This document shows positions 8,567 through 19,026 of a stretch of 35,246 nucleotides of DNA, in pieces; the first letter of the stretch is position 1, and each line of letters opens with the position of its first letter. Source of the stretch: Streptomyces sp. GTDB taxonomy: Bacteria; Actinomycetota; Actinomycetes; Streptomycetales; Streptomycetaceae. The position numbers were made by a program, and so were the translations under genes. The notes beneath the pieces are model-generated. The model saw only the letters and a list, made by a program, of their open reading frames with translations, did not search any database and was not told where the DNA came from. The DNA lies in contig NZ_JAPSKQ010000057.1 in NCBI RefSeq assembly GCF_031181555.1, positions 1-35,246 on the forward strand, written 5' to 3'.

Positions 8567-9664
8567 GTGACCCGCGCGCTCACCGTGGACGATCTGGTGT
8601 ACGCCGGCATCGCCCTCGCCGCCGGCCTGCTGGCGGCGTTCCTGCTGCGGATGCTGCTGCGCTGGCTCGGCCGGCACGCCGAACGCACCACCTGGCGCGG
8701 GGACGACGTCCTCGTGGACGCGCTGCGCATGATCGCGCCGTGGGCGGCGGTCGCGGCCGGCGCGGCCTCCGCGGCGGCGGCGCTGCCGCTGACCCGGACC
8801 GTGCAGCACAACGTCAACCAGACGCTGACGGTGCTGGTCATCTTCGCCGCGACCGTGTCGGCGGCGCGGGTGGTGGCCGGCCTGGTGCGCTCGGTCACCC
8901 AGTCACGCTCCGGCGTCGCCGGGTCGGCCACCATCTTCACGAACATCACCCGGATCCTGGTCCTGGCGATCGGTTTCCTGGTCGGGCTGCAGACCCTGGG
9001 CATCTCCATCGCCCCGCTGCTCACCGCCCTCGGCGTCGGCGGTCTGGCGGTCGCGCTCGCGCTGCAGGACACGCTCGCCAACCTCTTCGCGGGCATCCAC
9101 ATCCTCGCCTCCAAGACCGTGCAGCCCGGTGACTACATCCGGCTGAGCAGCGGCGAGGAGGGCTACGTCGAGGACATCAACTGGCGCCAGACGACCGTCC
9201 GCGAGCTGTCCAACAACCTGGTGGTCATCCCCAACGCGCAGCTGGCGAAGACGAACATGACCAACTTCATGCGTCCCGAGCAGCAGCTGACCATCCTGGT
9301 GCAGGTCGGGGTGTCGTACGACAGTGATCTGGAGCATGTGGAGCGGGTGACGACGGAGGTCGTCGCCGAGGTGATGACCGAGATCACCGGCGCCGTGCCG
9401 GAGCACGAGCCGGCGGTGCGCTTCCACACCTTCGGCGACTCCCGCATCGGGTTCACCGTGATCCTGGGCGTGGGCGAGTTCAGCGACCAGTACCGGATCA
9501 AGCACGAGTTCATCAAGCGCCTGCACCGGCGCTACCGCGACGAGGGCATCCGGATCCCGTCGCCCGCGCGGACGGTGGCGCTCCAGCAGGGCACGGTGGT
9601 CATCCCGCAGCAGCGCGGCACCGAGACGGAGCCGGGCGACATGACCACCACCACACCGATCTGA
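8567..9664 (+). CDS. MscS-family mechanosensitive channel
   Basis: 365-residue small-conductance mechanosensitive channel that would open under membrane tension to release solutes on osmotic downshock. Hydrophobic spans occur at about 8-28, 60-80, 88-108 and 122-145. The pore helix is the Gly/Ala-rich segment GVGGLAVALALQDTLANLFAG. It is followed by the conserved beta domain with PGDYIRL, EEGYVEDINWRQTTVRE and VVIPNAQLAKTNMTNF, and then the C-terminal cytoplasmic cage. GTG start with GGAGG six bases upstream. The 264 bases separating it from the upstream membrane gene hold no recognisable feature. Confidence 0.92.
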   Translation: MTRALTVDDLVYAGIALAAGLLAAFLLRMLLRWLGRHAERTTWRGDDVLVDALRMIAPWAAVAAGAASAAAALPLTRTVQHNVNQTLTVLVIFAATVSAARVVAGLVRSVTQSRSGVAGSATIFTNITRILVLAIGFLVGLQTLGISIAPLLTALGVGGLAVALALQDTLANLFAGIHILASKTVQPGDYIRLSSGEEGYVEDINWRQTTVRELSNNLVVIPNAQLAKTNMTNFMRPEQQLTILVQVGVSYDSDLEHVERVTTEVVAEVMTEITGAVPEHEPAVRFHTFGDSRIGFTVILGVGEFSDQYRIKHEFIKRLHRRYRDEGIRIPSPARTVALQQGTVVIPQQRGTETEPGDMTTTTPI

Positions 9665-9799
9665 CCGGGCCGCCGGCGCCGGCCGCCCCTCCGGCCACCG
9701 GCACACCTCCCCGCCCCACGGCCGCCCCGTCCGACCGCCCCGCCGGGCCGGCGGACGCCCCCGGCCCGGCACATCCGGTCCGGGCACCCGGCCGCGTGA

Positions 9800-12163
<2,364 letters not shown>

Positions 12164-12189
12164 CGCACACGGCCCCAGGGCTTCTCGTC

Positions 12190-12226
12190 CTCCGCCCCGA
12201 CCGGCACACCGCCGGCCGGGGCGGAG
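12190..12226 (+). terminator. Terminator after isocitrate dehydrogenase
   Basis: A 16-bp stem with one mismatch (left arm 12190-12205, right arm 12211-12226) closes a five-base loop ACACC. It is followed by CCCTTT and starts 27 bases after the stop codon. It is a strong rho-independent-type hairpin. Confidence 0.85.
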
Positions 12227-12349
12227 CCCTTTCCGGGCGCGCCCTGTGCGTGCCCCGGCTCGTGACGGCCGTATGCCGTTCATGAACACCGCGTGTCGGC
12301 TCCGGCGCGACGCTGGAGACCGCGTCTCCCCCTGTGCTTACCTCGTGCC

Positions 12350-12424
12350 ATGACCCTGCTCGTGACCCGCCGCCACGTCGACTACGCGCGTGTCACCACC
12401 ATGGGTTGTCGCGCCGGGAGCTGA
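12350..12424 (+). CDS. Short leader peptide upstream of metY
   Basis: A 24-codon frame, ATG to TGA, ending about 200 bases before metY. The peptide carries TRRHVDYARV in the middle and a single Cys in GCRAGS near its end. This fits the pattern I know from annotated actinobacterial leader peptides in front of sulfur and cysteine metabolism genes: an Arg-Arg-His-Val/Ile-Asp core, an Arg-Val, then a near-terminal Cys. The proposed role is cis regulation, with ribosome progress at the Cys or Arg codons sensing amino acid supply. No good Shine-Dalgarno is visible before the ATG, so it may be leaderless. The following 204 bases up to metY contain no other gene, and I could not fold a convincing attenuator by eye. 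Confidence 0.6.
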   Translation: MTLLVTRRHVDYARVTTMGCRAGS

Positions 12425-12628
12425 CGCTCCGCCCCGGCCTTCCTCCTTATCCCACCGGCGTCCGGCCTCCGTGCCGTCGTCGGGGACGTCCGCCCGCGTG
12501 CCCCGGCCCGCCCGCGCGTTCCCGCACGTACGTCCGCGTCCCCGCGACGCCCGGCGCACCGCACTCGCACTCACGCCCGCATCCGCATCCGCACCTGGCA
12601 CTGCGCACATCGCACGAGGAGCAGCACC

Positions 12629-13990
12629 ATGAGCCAGCCCATCGACTCCGTCACCGCCGGTCACACGCCCGAGGAGACGCCCACCGGACCCGACACGTCG
12701 GCCTGGTCGTTCGAGACCAGGCAGGTGCACGCGGGTGCCGAGCCCGACCCCACGACCGGGGCCCGGGCCACGCCGGTCTACCAGACGTCCTCGTTCGTCT
12801 TCCGGGACACCCGGCACGCGGCCGACCTGTTCTCGCTGGCGGAGCCGGGGACCATCTACACCCGCATCCACAACCCCACCCAGGACGTCTTCGAGCAGCG
12901 GATCGCCGCCCTGGAGGGCGGGGTGGCGGCGGTGGCGCTGGCGTCGGGGCAGGCCGCGGAGACGCTGGCGGTCCTGACCCTCGCCGGGGCCGGTGACCAC
13001 ATCGTCTCGGCCGCCTCGCTGTACGGCGGGACGTACAACCTCTTCCGGCACACCCTGCCGAGGTTCGGCATCGAGGTCTCCTTCGTGGACGATCCCGACG
13101 ACATCGACGCCTGGCGGGCGGCCGTCCGGCCGAACACCAAGGCGCTGTTCGCCGAGACGCTGGGCAATCCGCGGGGCAACGTGCTCGACGTGCGCGCGGT
13201 CGCGGACGCGGCGCACGGGGCGGGCGTGCCGCTGATCGTGGACAACACGGTGCCCACCCCCTACCTGCTGCGGCCGCTCGAGCACGGCGCGGACGTCGTG
13301 GTGCACTCGGCGACGAAGTTCCTCGGCGGGCACGGCACCACGATCGGGGGCGTGGTCGTGGACGGCGGAACCTTCGACTTCGGTGCGCACGCCGAGCGGT
13401 TCCCGGACTTCACCGAGCCCGACCCCAGCTACCACGGGCTGCGGTACTGGCCGGCGCTCGGGCCGGGCGCCTTCGCGGTCAAGCTGCGGGTGCAGCTGCT
13501 GCGCGACCTGGGGCCGGCGATCTCCCCGCACTCGGCGTTCCTGCTGCTGCAGGGCGTGGAGACGCTGAGCCTGCGCATCGAGCGGCACTCGGCCAACGCG
13601 CAGGCCCTGGCGGAATGGCTGGAGCAGCGCGACGAGGTCGCGGCGGTGCACTACCCGGGCCTGCCGTCCAGCCGCTGGTACGGCGCCGCGCGGACGTATC
13701 TCCCCCGCGGCGCGGGCGCGGTGGTCTCCTTCGAGCTGAGGGACGGCGTCGAGGCGGGCAAGCGGTTCGTGGACGGGGTGGAGCTGTTCAGTCACCTCGC
13801 CAACATCGGCGATGTGCGCAGTCTGATCATCCATCCGGCGTCCACGACCCACAGCCAGCTGAACGAGGAGCAGCTGGCGGCCACCGGGACCGCGCCCGGC
13901 CTGGTGCGCCTGTCGGTCGGCATCGAGGGCCTCGCCGATCTCAGGGCCGATCTGGAGGCCGGATTCCGCGCGGCCAAGGGGGCCTCCTGA
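12629..13990 (+). CDS. metY: O-acetylhomoserine sulfhydrylase
   Basis: 453-residue PLP enzyme of the Cys/Met metabolism family that makes homocysteine from O-acetylhomoserine and sulfide. The PLP lysine is Lys230 in [14 protein letters not shown]. Other family segments are [22 protein letters not shown], split by the substrate loop, and [20 protein letters not shown] near the C-terminus, which with the roughly 430-450 residue length separates MetY from the shorter cystathionine gamma-synthases. ATG start with GAGGAGC upstream. Its stop codon overlaps the proposed metX start, and MetX supplies its substrate, so the pair is a functional operon for direct sulfhydrylation. Confidence 0.93.
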   Translation: MSQPIDSVTAGHTPEETPTGPDTSAWSFETRQVHAGAEPDPTTGARATPVYQTSSFVFRDTRHAADLFSLAEPGTIYTRIHNPTQDVFEQRIAALEGGVAAVALASGQAAETLAVLTLAGAGDHIVSAASLYGGTYNLFRHTLPRFGIEVSFVDDPDDIDAWRAAVRPNTKALFAETLGNPRGNVLDVRAVADAAHGAGVPLIVDNTVPTPYLLRPLEHGADVVVHSATKFLGGHGTTIGGVVVDGGTFDFGAHAERFPDFTEPDPSYHGLRYWPALGPGAFAVKLRVQLLRDLGPAISPHSAFLLLQGVETLSLRIERHSANAQALAEWLEQRDEVAAVHYPGLPSSRWYGAARTYLPRGAGAVVSFELRDGVEAGKRFVDGVELFSHLANIGDVRSLIIHPASTTHSQLNEEQLAATGTAPGLVRLSVGIEGLADLRADLEAGFRAAKGAS

Positions 13991-15138
13991 ACACCGTCGC
14001 GGCCACCGGAACACCGGTCCCCCTCCCGCCGGCCACCGGGGCCTGGCGGGAGGGGGACCCGCCGGGGCGGCGCCGGTGGCACGCGCTCGGCACCCCTCTG
14101 CGGCTGGAGGCGGGCGGTGAACTCCCCGGGGCGAAGCTCGCGTTCGAGACCTGGGGACGGCCGGCGCCGGACCGGTCCAACGCCGTGCTGGTGCTGCACG
14201 CGCTCACCGGTGACAGCCACGCGGCCGGACCGGCGGGGCCCGGGCATCCCACGCCGGGCTGGTGGGACGGGCTGATCGGGCCCGGGCGGGCCCTCGACAC
14301 CGACCGCTGGTTCGTCGTCGCCCCGAACGTGCTGGGCGGCTGCCAGGGCAGCACGGGACCGGCCTCGCCGCGGCCCGGCACGCGACGGTGCTGGGGCGGT
14401 GCGTTCCCGTACCTGACCGTGCGGGACCAGGTCGCCGCGGAGGTCCGGCTGGCCGACGCCCTCGGCATCGGGAAGTGGGCGCTGGTGGCCGGCGGTTCGA
14501 TGGGCGGGATGCGGGCCGTGGAGTGGGCGGTGTCGTACCCGGAGCGCACGGACGCGCTGCTGCTGCTCGCCACGACGGCCGCGGCGAGCGCCGAGCAGAT
14601 CGCCTGGGCCACCCTCCAGCTGCACGCCGTCCGCGGCGATCCGCACTGGCGGGGCGGCGACTACCACGACACCGGCCGCGGCCCGCACGCCGGGCTGGGG
14701 CTCGCCCGCCGCATCGCCCACGTCACCTACCGCAGCGAGCCGGAGCTGTCCGCCCGGTTCGGCCGTGCGCCCCAGGGCGCGGAGGACCCGTGGCGCGGCG
14801 GCCGCTACCAGGTCGAGTCGTATCTCGACCACCACGCGGCCAAGTTGGTCCGGAGGTTCGACGCGGGCAGCTACGTGGTGCTGACGGAGGCGATGAACGG
14901 CCACGACGTGGGGCGCGGCAGGGGCGGTGTCCGCGCCGCCCTGCGCCGGGTGACCGCGCGCACGCTGGTGGCCGGCGTCGGCTCGGACCGCCTCTACCCC
15001 CCGGCCCAGCAGGCCGAACTGGCCGCGCACATCCCCGGCGCGGACCGGCTCCGGGTCCTGGAGTCGCCGTACGGACACGACGGCTTCCTCATCGAGACGG
15101 AGCAGGTCGGCGCCCTGGTGCGCGAGGTGCTGCGGTAG
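13987..15138 (+). CDS. metX: Homoserine O-acetyltransferase
   Basis: 383-residue alpha/beta-hydrolase-fold enzyme that acetylates homoserine with acetyl-CoA, first committed step to methionine. Nucleophile Ser171 lies in [15 protein letters not shown], the oxyanion/substrate region is [15 protein letters not shown], and the catalytic His is in SPYGHDGFL near the C-terminus. The frame has no ATG, GTG or TTG in the region where the protein must begin. The only plausible initiator is CTG at 13987, which overlaps the metY TGA (CTGA) and follows AAGGGGG at about five to six bases. Translation is therefore probably coupled to metY and starts at a rare CTG. The protein otherwise looks complete. Confidence 0.9.
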   Translation: MNTVAATGTPVPLPPATGAWREGDPPGRRRWHALGTPLRLEAGGELPGAKLAFETWGRPAPDRSNAVLVLHALTGDSHAAGPAGPGHPTPGWWDGLIGPGRALDTDRWFVVAPNVLGGCQGSTGPASPRPGTRRCWGGAFPYLTVRDQVAAEVRLADALGIGKWALVAGGSMGGMRAVEWAVSYPERTDALLLLATTAAASAEQIAWATLQLHAVRGDPHWRGGDYHDTGRGPHAGLGLARRIAHVTYRSEPELSARFGRAPQGAEDPWRGGRYQVESYLDHHAAKLVRRFDAGSYVVLTEAMNGHDVGRGRGGVRAALRRVTARTLVAGVGSDRLYPPAQQAELAAHIPGADRLRVLESPYGHDGFLIETEQVGALVREVLR

Positions 15139-15363
15139 GCGGCCCCGGGGCGGCCCACCGGTCGCGGGCGGCATCGGCTCCTCCACGCCGGGGGCGGTCC
15201 GGGCGGGGGCGCGGAGCGCGGTCAGGTCGGCGGGGCGGTCCTCGGCTCCGGTGTCGTGTCCCGGTGTGCTGTCCCGGGGTCCGGTCTGTGCGGGGGGCGT
15301 TGTCAGTGCCGTGTGGCATCTTGATCACGCCGTTTTCCACCGACAACGCCCTGGAGCAGCCGT

Positions 15364-16161
15364 ATGACCGATGTCCCGCCGTCCTTCGAGCTCCTTCCCG
15401 GCGCCGCGGACTCCCCCGTGATCCTCCATGTGCCGCACTCCGCGCGGGAGATACCGGCCGAGGTGCGGCCGGGGATCGTGCTGGGCGACGCGGAGCTGGA
15501 GCGGGAGCTGGACCACATCACCGACGCGCACACGGCGGAGATCGCCGAGGCGGCGGCCGCCGCGGCCGGCATCACGCCGTGGCGGTTCGTGAACCGGCTG
15601 TCCCGGCTGGTGGTCGACCCCGAGCGGTTCCCGGACGAGCGGGAGGAGATGCTGGCCGTCGGGATGGGCGCGGTCTACACGCGGACCACCCACAAGGACG
15701 TGCTGCGGCCCGACGGCTTCGACCCCGAGCCGCTGATCGCGCGGTACTTCGCTCCGTACGCGCAGGCCATGACGGAGGCGGTCGCGGACCGTCTCGCGGC
15801 CACGGGGCGGGCCGTGATCATCGACGTGCACTCGTACCCGAGCGCTCCGCTGCCCTACGAACTGCACGGCGAGGGCCCGCGCCCGGCGGTCTGCCTGGGC
15901 ACCGACTCCTTCCACACCCCGCCCGCCCTGCTCACCGCGGCCCGCGAGGCGTTCGCCGCGTGCGGGGAGACGGGCCTGGACAGCCCGTTCGCCGGCACGT
16001 ACGTGCCGCTGGAGTTCTACGGGAAGCGGGCCGAGGTCTCCGCCCTGATGGTGGAGATCCGCCGCGACACCTACATGACCGAACCGGGCGGCCCGGCGGG
16101 CCGGGGCCTGTCCCGCCTGGCCGGGGCACTGGGCGCGCTCGTGGACGCGGCGTCCCGCTGA
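15364..16161 (+). CDS. N-formylglutamate amidohydrolase family protein
   Basis: 265 residues, matching the N-formylglutamate amidohydrolase family (HutG-like; related to zinc amidohydrolases acting on N-acylated acidic amino acids). The N-terminus VILHVPHSAREIP is the family's first metal-binding region. IIDVHSYPS, DSPFAGTYVPLEFYGK and ALMVEIRRDTYM supply further conserved His, Asp and Glu residues. ATG start with GGAGC nine bases upstream. No other histidine-degradation genes are near, so the true substrate may be a different N-formyl or N-acyl amino acid. It follows metX after 225 bases, in which I see only a weak -35-like TTGTCA at 15300-15305. Confidence 0.88.
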   Translation: MTDVPPSFELLPGAADSPVILHVPHSAREIPAEVRPGIVLGDAELERELDHITDAHTAEIAEAAAAAAGITPWRFVNRLSRLVVDPERFPDEREEMLAVGMGAVYTRTTHKDVLRPDGFDPEPLIARYFAPYAQAMTEAVADRLAATGRAVIIDVHSYPSAPLPYELHGEGPRPAVCLGTDSFHTPPALLTAAREAFAACGETGLDSPFAGTYVPLEFYGKRAEVSALMVEIRRDTYMTEPGGPAGRGLSRLAGALGALVDAASR

Positions 16162-16250
16162 CACGACGGACGCGGTGCCCGCGGGGCCGCGCCCGCTCCG
16201 GCGCCACGGCCGGCGACGTCCGCGGGGCCGCGCCCAGGCCCTCGGCCGGC

Positions 16251-16294
16251 AGGGGGCCGCCCGCGCGGGCCGCGGCCCGGTGGCTCGGCCCCCT
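16251..16294. terminator. Hairpin between convergent genes
   Basis: AGGGGGCCG and CGGCCCCCT form a 9-bp perfect stem enclosing a G/C-rich 26-base loop that can pair further. It lies between the amidohydrolase gene (+) and the end of the small protein gene (-). Just before it, the 15-base sequence CGCGGGGCCGCGCCC occurs twice, at about 16180 and 16221. Confidence 0.5.
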
Positions 16295-16309
16295 CCCGCC
16301 GGTCCGCCG

Positions 16310-16840
16310 TCAGGCGCGCAGCCACTCCGTCACGACCACGTCCCCGCCGGTCCGCAGACGCAGGGCGAACGGGCCGGAAGGCGGGGTCGCGGTGGTGAAG
16401 CGGCCCATGTCGTCGGCGGTGAGCGGGACGCCCGGCTGGGGGCCGTTCAGGACCTCGACGCGGGCCGGCTGGGGCGGCAGCACCTGGCCCATCAGCCCGT
16501 CCGCGGTCACCTCGACGTCCACGGTCACCTCGCCCGCGCTGAAGGTGAGCATGCGCGGCGCGTGCGTCGCCCCCCTGACCGGGATGGCGTCGACCAGCGA
16601 GTCGAAGGTCAGCTCGGCCACGCGGGCGTCCAGGTCGTGCAGCGCGTAGGCGTCGACGGCGATCTGCAGCAGTCCCGGCGGCATCGGATCGAGGACCCCC
16701 GCGGCCTGCCGGAGCTCCTCCTCCAGCAGCGCGCCGTCGAAGTCCTCGCCGTCCGGCCACCCGTCGTTCGGCTCCTCGCCGTGCACCTCCCCGCCGGCGC
16801 CCGGTTCCTCGTCGTACGCGTCACCGTCGATGCCGTTCAC
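16310..16840 (-). CDS. Acidic 176-residue partner of the sigma factor
   Basis: Not recognised by a named family. An acidic, probably disordered N-terminus (about 1-35) leads to a helical part (LEEELRQAAGVLDPMPPGLL, then VDAYALHDLDARVAELTFDS). The rest is a strand-rich domain (about 85-176) with TFSAGEVTVDVEVTADGLMG and QPARVEVLNG, resembling an immunoglobulin-like or carboxypeptidase-regulatory beta sandwich. No signal peptide or membrane span. The GTG start sits inside the sigma factor's last codon and stop (ATGTGA) with AAGGGGGG upstream, so it is translationally coupled to the sigma gene. That position is typical of anti-sigma factors. From memory, similar small proteins sit beside ECF-sigma and CHAT-protease genes in other actinobacteria. 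The function is inference. Confidence 0.85.
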   Translation of the reverse strand: MNGIDGDAYDEEPGAGGEVHGEEPNDGWPDGEDFDGALLEEELRQAAGVLDPMPPGLLQIAVDAYALHDLDARVAELTFDSLVDAIPVRGATHAPRMLTFSAGEVTVDVEVTADGLMGQVLPPQPARVEVLNGPQPGVPLTADDMGRFTTATPPSGPFALRLRTGGDVVVTEWLRA

Positions 16841-17412
16841 ATCGCCCCCCTTGCTTCCAACCGGGCCCTCAGCCTGCGCAGACAGCGCTGGCGCAACGGC
16901 CCGATGCTGCCCACCGCGATGCCGAGCGCGGCGGACACCTCCTGGTAGCTGGGCGGCGGGGAGGCGATCAGGACGCGCAGCAACTGCCGGCACCGCTCGC
17001 CCAGTTCCTCGAACTCCTGCCACAGCCGCCGCACGCGTTCGCTCTGCGCGGCCGCCTCCTCCGCCTCCAGCAGCGACTGCTCCGGCGTGCCGTCCTCGCT
17101 GACCCGGTCCAGCAGGTACGGATCGTCCGTCAGCGTCAGCCGGCGCGCGTTGCGGAGCACCTTCAGGCATTCGTGCCGCGCGGTACTGGCCAGCCACGCG
17201 CCCGCCTTGTCGGGTTCCCGGATCCGCCCCAGGTGCTGGGCGAAACGGAACCACACGGTCTGGCAGACCTCGTGCGCGTCGGCGTCGGAGAGCCGGTGGG
17301 CGCGCGCCACGGACCACACCAGGGGGCCCAGCCCCTCCACGATCGCCTTCCAGGCCGCCGCGTCTCCGTCGGCGGCGGACTGGACCAACGCGCCGACATC
17401 AGTTCGGTCCAC
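16837..17412 (-). CDS. ECF-like RNA polymerase sigma factor
   Basis: 191-residue sigma-70 family protein with only regions 2 and 4. Region 2 (about 8-90) includes LSDADAHEVCQTVWFRFAQH and GAWLASTARHECLKVLRNARR. Region 4 (about 125-188) ends in the helix-turn-helix SYQEVSAALGIAVGSIGPLR followed by QRCLRRLRARL. The GTG at 17412 is preferred because AGGGGTGGG precedes it. An in-frame ATG at 17475 overlaps the subtilase stop (ATGA) and would add 21 residues, but lacks a Shine-Dalgarno. It lies between the subtilase and the acidic partner in one operon. Target promoters are unknown; self-control through the divergent CHAT/subtilase region is an obvious guess. Confidence 0.9.
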   Translation of the reverse strand: MDRTDVGALVQSAADGDAAAWKAIVEGLGPLVWSVARAHRLSDADAHEVCQTVWFRFAQHLGRIREPDKAGAWLASTARHECLKVLRNARRLTLTDDPYLLDRVSEDGTPEQSLLEAEEAAAQSERVRRLWQEFEELGERCRQLLRVLIASPPPSYQEVSAALGIAVGSIGPLRQRCLRRLRARLEARGAM

Positions 17413-17471
17413 GGTCCCACCCCTCGTGTACGGCACGTCATGGTACGCCGTGGAGGGGACGGCTCCGGTCC

Positions 17472-18902
17472 TCATGACCCGGCGGAGGGATGCGCGACCG
17501 GCACGGGGCGCCAGGTGGGCGGCAGGAGCGCCGGGACGTGCGCCCCGCGCACCTCGGCGAACTCGGTGTTCGCTTCCAGCAGTTGCCGACGGGCCTTGCG
17601 CGGGTCGGTCTGCGCCTGCGCGGTCATGTGGGCGGCGATCATGCCGGCGGCGACGGGGGTGGCGAACGAGGTGCCGCTCCACTGGGCGAGCCCCTCGAAC
17701 ATCACCTGGTCCGGCTTGGCCCGGCCGTTCTCCTCGCTCAGCACGCCGGTGTGGCGCGGGTGCCGGCAGGTGCAGGCGTAGGAGAAGCCGTAGCGGCAGT
17801 CGTCGTAGGTGGAGTGCTGGTACACGTACGGGACCGGGGTGTCGAAGCCGGTGAGGGCGCTGGTGAGGCGCTCGCCGGGGGCGTAGGCCGACACCCAGGC
17901 GCCGTGGTTGCTGAAGCAGGCGCCGAACTCTCCGTCGCCGCGCAGCGCGCCGACCGACAGCACGGCGTTCTCGTAGCCGGGCAGGCCGGCGTAGGCGGCG
18001 GGCCAGAACGGGGTGGCGCTGGCGTTGTTGCCGGCGGCGGCGACCAGCAGGGTGTGCTGCTCGCGCAGTTCCCGCATGAACGCGTCGATGCCGAGGAGGC
18101 CGTCGGTGCGGCCGTTGGAGGTGCCGGCGGAGAGGCTGATGACGTCCGGCCAGCCGTCTCGGTCGACGGCCTCGAAGAGCTTCTCGCCGAACTCGGACTC
18201 CAGGACGGCGCCGGCGTCGTTGAGCGTGCCGCGGACCGTGATGTCGGTGTTGGGGGCGACGGCGGCGACGAGCCCGGCGATGAACGTGCCGTGTCCGCAG
18301 TACTGCTGGAGGACGCCCTCGTCGTCGCACTCCTTGACCTGGGCGTCGCCCCGGGTGTGGACGAGCAGCGGGTAGGAGCGGTAGTCGTGCATGAGGCCGG
18401 TGTCGATGACGAGGACGCCGACGGCGCTGTCCGGGTCGTGGGCGGCCTCGGCGGCGGCCGGGTTGGGCCGCTCGCCGGCCGGTACGGGCACGGGCTCGTC
18501 GCCGGGGCAGGCGTTGACCGCGATCGACACCACGTGGTTGCGGCTGATCAGCCGGCGTCCCGCGCGGCCCTCGGTCGCCGAGAGCGCGCGCAGCGCGCCC
18601 GCGACCGCCGGGTCGCCGCTGCCGTCGCCCTGGCCCGGGTCGGCGACCCGGATGCGGGTGATGCCGGAGCGGTTGGTCTCCGGGCTCGCCCGGCGCACAT
18701 GGTCCGGGGTGAGTCCGGCGAACGTGGTGAAGTGCTGCCGCACGGTGTCCTCGACGACGCGGGCCTCTTCCCCGTCGCGGGCGAGGACGACACCCTTCTC
18801 GTAGAGGAACTCGCCCGCGTCGTCCGGTCCCATCGCCAGGGGGACGCCGGGCATCGAGCGCTGGATCTGGTCGAACTGCTCGCGGAATCGCTGTGGTGCC
18901 AT
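17472..18902 (-). CDS. Cytoplasmic subtilisin-like serine protease (S8)
   Basis: 476-residue S8 peptidase with a complete catalytic set: Asp167 (VLVIDTGL), His204 (YCGHGTFIAG), oxyanion Asn292 (AAAGNNAS) and Ser412 (SGTSFATPVAAG). The N-terminal 120 residues are charged and could be a propeptide-like or regulatory domain. There is no signal peptide, unlike most Streptomyces subtilases, so it should act inside the cell. Between the substrate-binding region and the serine there is an insertion holding Cys369, Cys377, Cys379, His381 and His384, a possible metal site. ATG start with GGAGGAC upstream. It is first gene of the minus-strand operon with the sigma factor, and its start is 125 bases from the divergent TPR-CHAT protease. 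Confidence 0.93.
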   Translation of the reverse strand: MAPQRFREQFDQIQRSMPGVPLAMGPDDAGEFLYEKGVVLARDGEEARVVEDTVRQHFTTFAGLTPDHVRRASPETNRSGITRIRVADPGQGDGSGDPAVAGALRALSATEGRAGRRLISRNHVVSIAVNACPGDEPVPVPAGERPNPAAAEAAHDPDSAVGVLVIDTGLMHDYRSYPLLVHTRGDAQVKECDDEGVLQQYCGHGTFIAGLVAAVAPNTDITVRGTLNDAGAVLESEFGEKLFEAVDRDGWPDVISLSAGTSNGRTDGLLGIDAFMRELREQHTLLVAAAGNNASATPFWPAAYAGLPGYENAVLSVGALRGDGEFGACFSNHGAWVSAYAPGERLTSALTGFDTPVPYVYQHSTYDDCRYGFSYACTCRHPRHTGVLSEENGRAKPDQVMFEGLAQWSGTSFATPVAAGMIAAHMTAQAQTDPRKARRQLLEANTEFAEVRGAHVPALLPPTWRPVPVAHPSAGS

Positions 18903-19013
18903 GGCGTGTCCTCCACTGGGGCGGCGGCCGGGGCCGCGGAGCTGTCCTGAATCAGAGCCGCGAGGCGGTCGTTTGATACAACGGCGCATCTGTGGGGCAC
19001 GGTTGCGGAGCAC

Positions 19014-19026
19014 TACCATCCGTAAG
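19014..19026 (+). promoter_or_regulatory. Possible leaderless -10 box for the CHAT gene
   Basis: TACCAT (19014-19019) fits an actinobacterial -10 hexamer and lies exactly seven bases before the GTG start, as in leaderless genes. No convincing -35 was found at 16-19 bases upstream, so the promoter may depend on an activator or alternative sigma factor. The divergent gap to the subtilase gene is 124 bases and also holds GTTTGATACAAC at 18971-18982, an imperfect dyad. Confidence 0.35.

Noticed and set aside
12425..12628. SAM-type riboswitch ahead of metY
   Set aside because: I could not find the conserved SAM-II or SAM-IV core elements; the region is irregular and G/C-rich. The leader peptide explains regulation better, although a covariance search would settle it.
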